Of a DNA stretch of 29,154 bases, positions 29,152 through 29,154 are shown one piece after another. The translations under genes and the position numbers were made by a program. This stretch comes from a virus: positions 1 through 29,154 of the IMG/VR virus record IMGVR_UViG_3300049846_000426. One strand, given 5' to 3'. The notes beneath the pieces were generated by a model. That model saw nothing but the letters and a program-made list of their open reading frames with translations, was not told the DNA's origin and made no database searches. Each line of letters opens with the position of its first letter. Positions within the stretch are counted from its first letter, which is position 1.

Positions 29152-29154
29152 CGC

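Overview
This window is the structural-gene half of a tailed bacteriophage or prophage with a long, non-contractile tail. The order terminase, portal, Mu-F-like head protein, protease/scaffold, decoration protein, major capsid, neck proteins, tail terminator, tail tube, frameshifted tail chaperones, tape measure and tail tip is that of a siphovirus. I see no rRNA, tRNA, CRISPR array, integrase, endolysin or holin. The DNA is clearly GC-rich. Three genes encode predicted lipoproteins with canonical lipoboxes and one fibre-like protein has a Sec signal peptide, so the host is probably a Gram-negative bacterium. A myxobacterium-like or other high-GC proteobacterium-like host is plausible but unproven.

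Almost everything is transcribed on the minus strand, from high to low coordinates. 29151-27665 holds small accessory genes: a Cys-rich protein, a RusA-type resolvase and a PD-(D/E)XK nuclease. 27567-25155 holds a zinc-finger protein and the small and large terminase genes. 25112-21098 holds the portal, connector, neck and Mu-F-like proteins. 21056-16936 holds decoration-like proteins, the XkdF-like protease with an in-frame nested scaffold, a DUF2190-like protein, the major capsid protein, an HK97-gp10-like protein and a tiny zinc-binding protein. 16898-16458 is the tail terminator. 16461-12974 is a five-gene island on the opposite (+) strand, encoding beta-rich, partly repetitive proteins. 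12899-11361 is the tail tube, 11266-8599 the G/GT chaperones and tape measure, and 8504-380 a secreted fibre, two lipoproteins (one a predicted metalloprotease) and the tail tip with a BR0599-like hub. A third lipoprotein starts at 334.

The most striking feature is a bipartite intergenic signal that recurs eight times. Read along transcription, its first part is YGWWWTCGACCC followed by G or T. The distance from that block to the start codon is exactly 28 nt in five cases (25112, 21056, 19825, 12899 and, on the other strand, 12974) and 29 nt at 16898. A second block, GCACCGT, lies at the identical offset (nt 16-22 after the first block) in four copies. Genes that follow the signal mostly lack a Shine-Dalgarno sequence, while genes further down each unit use ATGA/GTGA overlaps or normal ribosome sites. 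The simplest reading is a dedicated family of late promoters giving leaderless or nearly leaderless mRNAs. They divide the morphogenesis region into about nine transcription units. One copy is a perfect palindrome and serves the divergent tail-tube gene and the + strand island. Another sits inside the protease gene, exactly 28 nt before the internal start of the scaffold.
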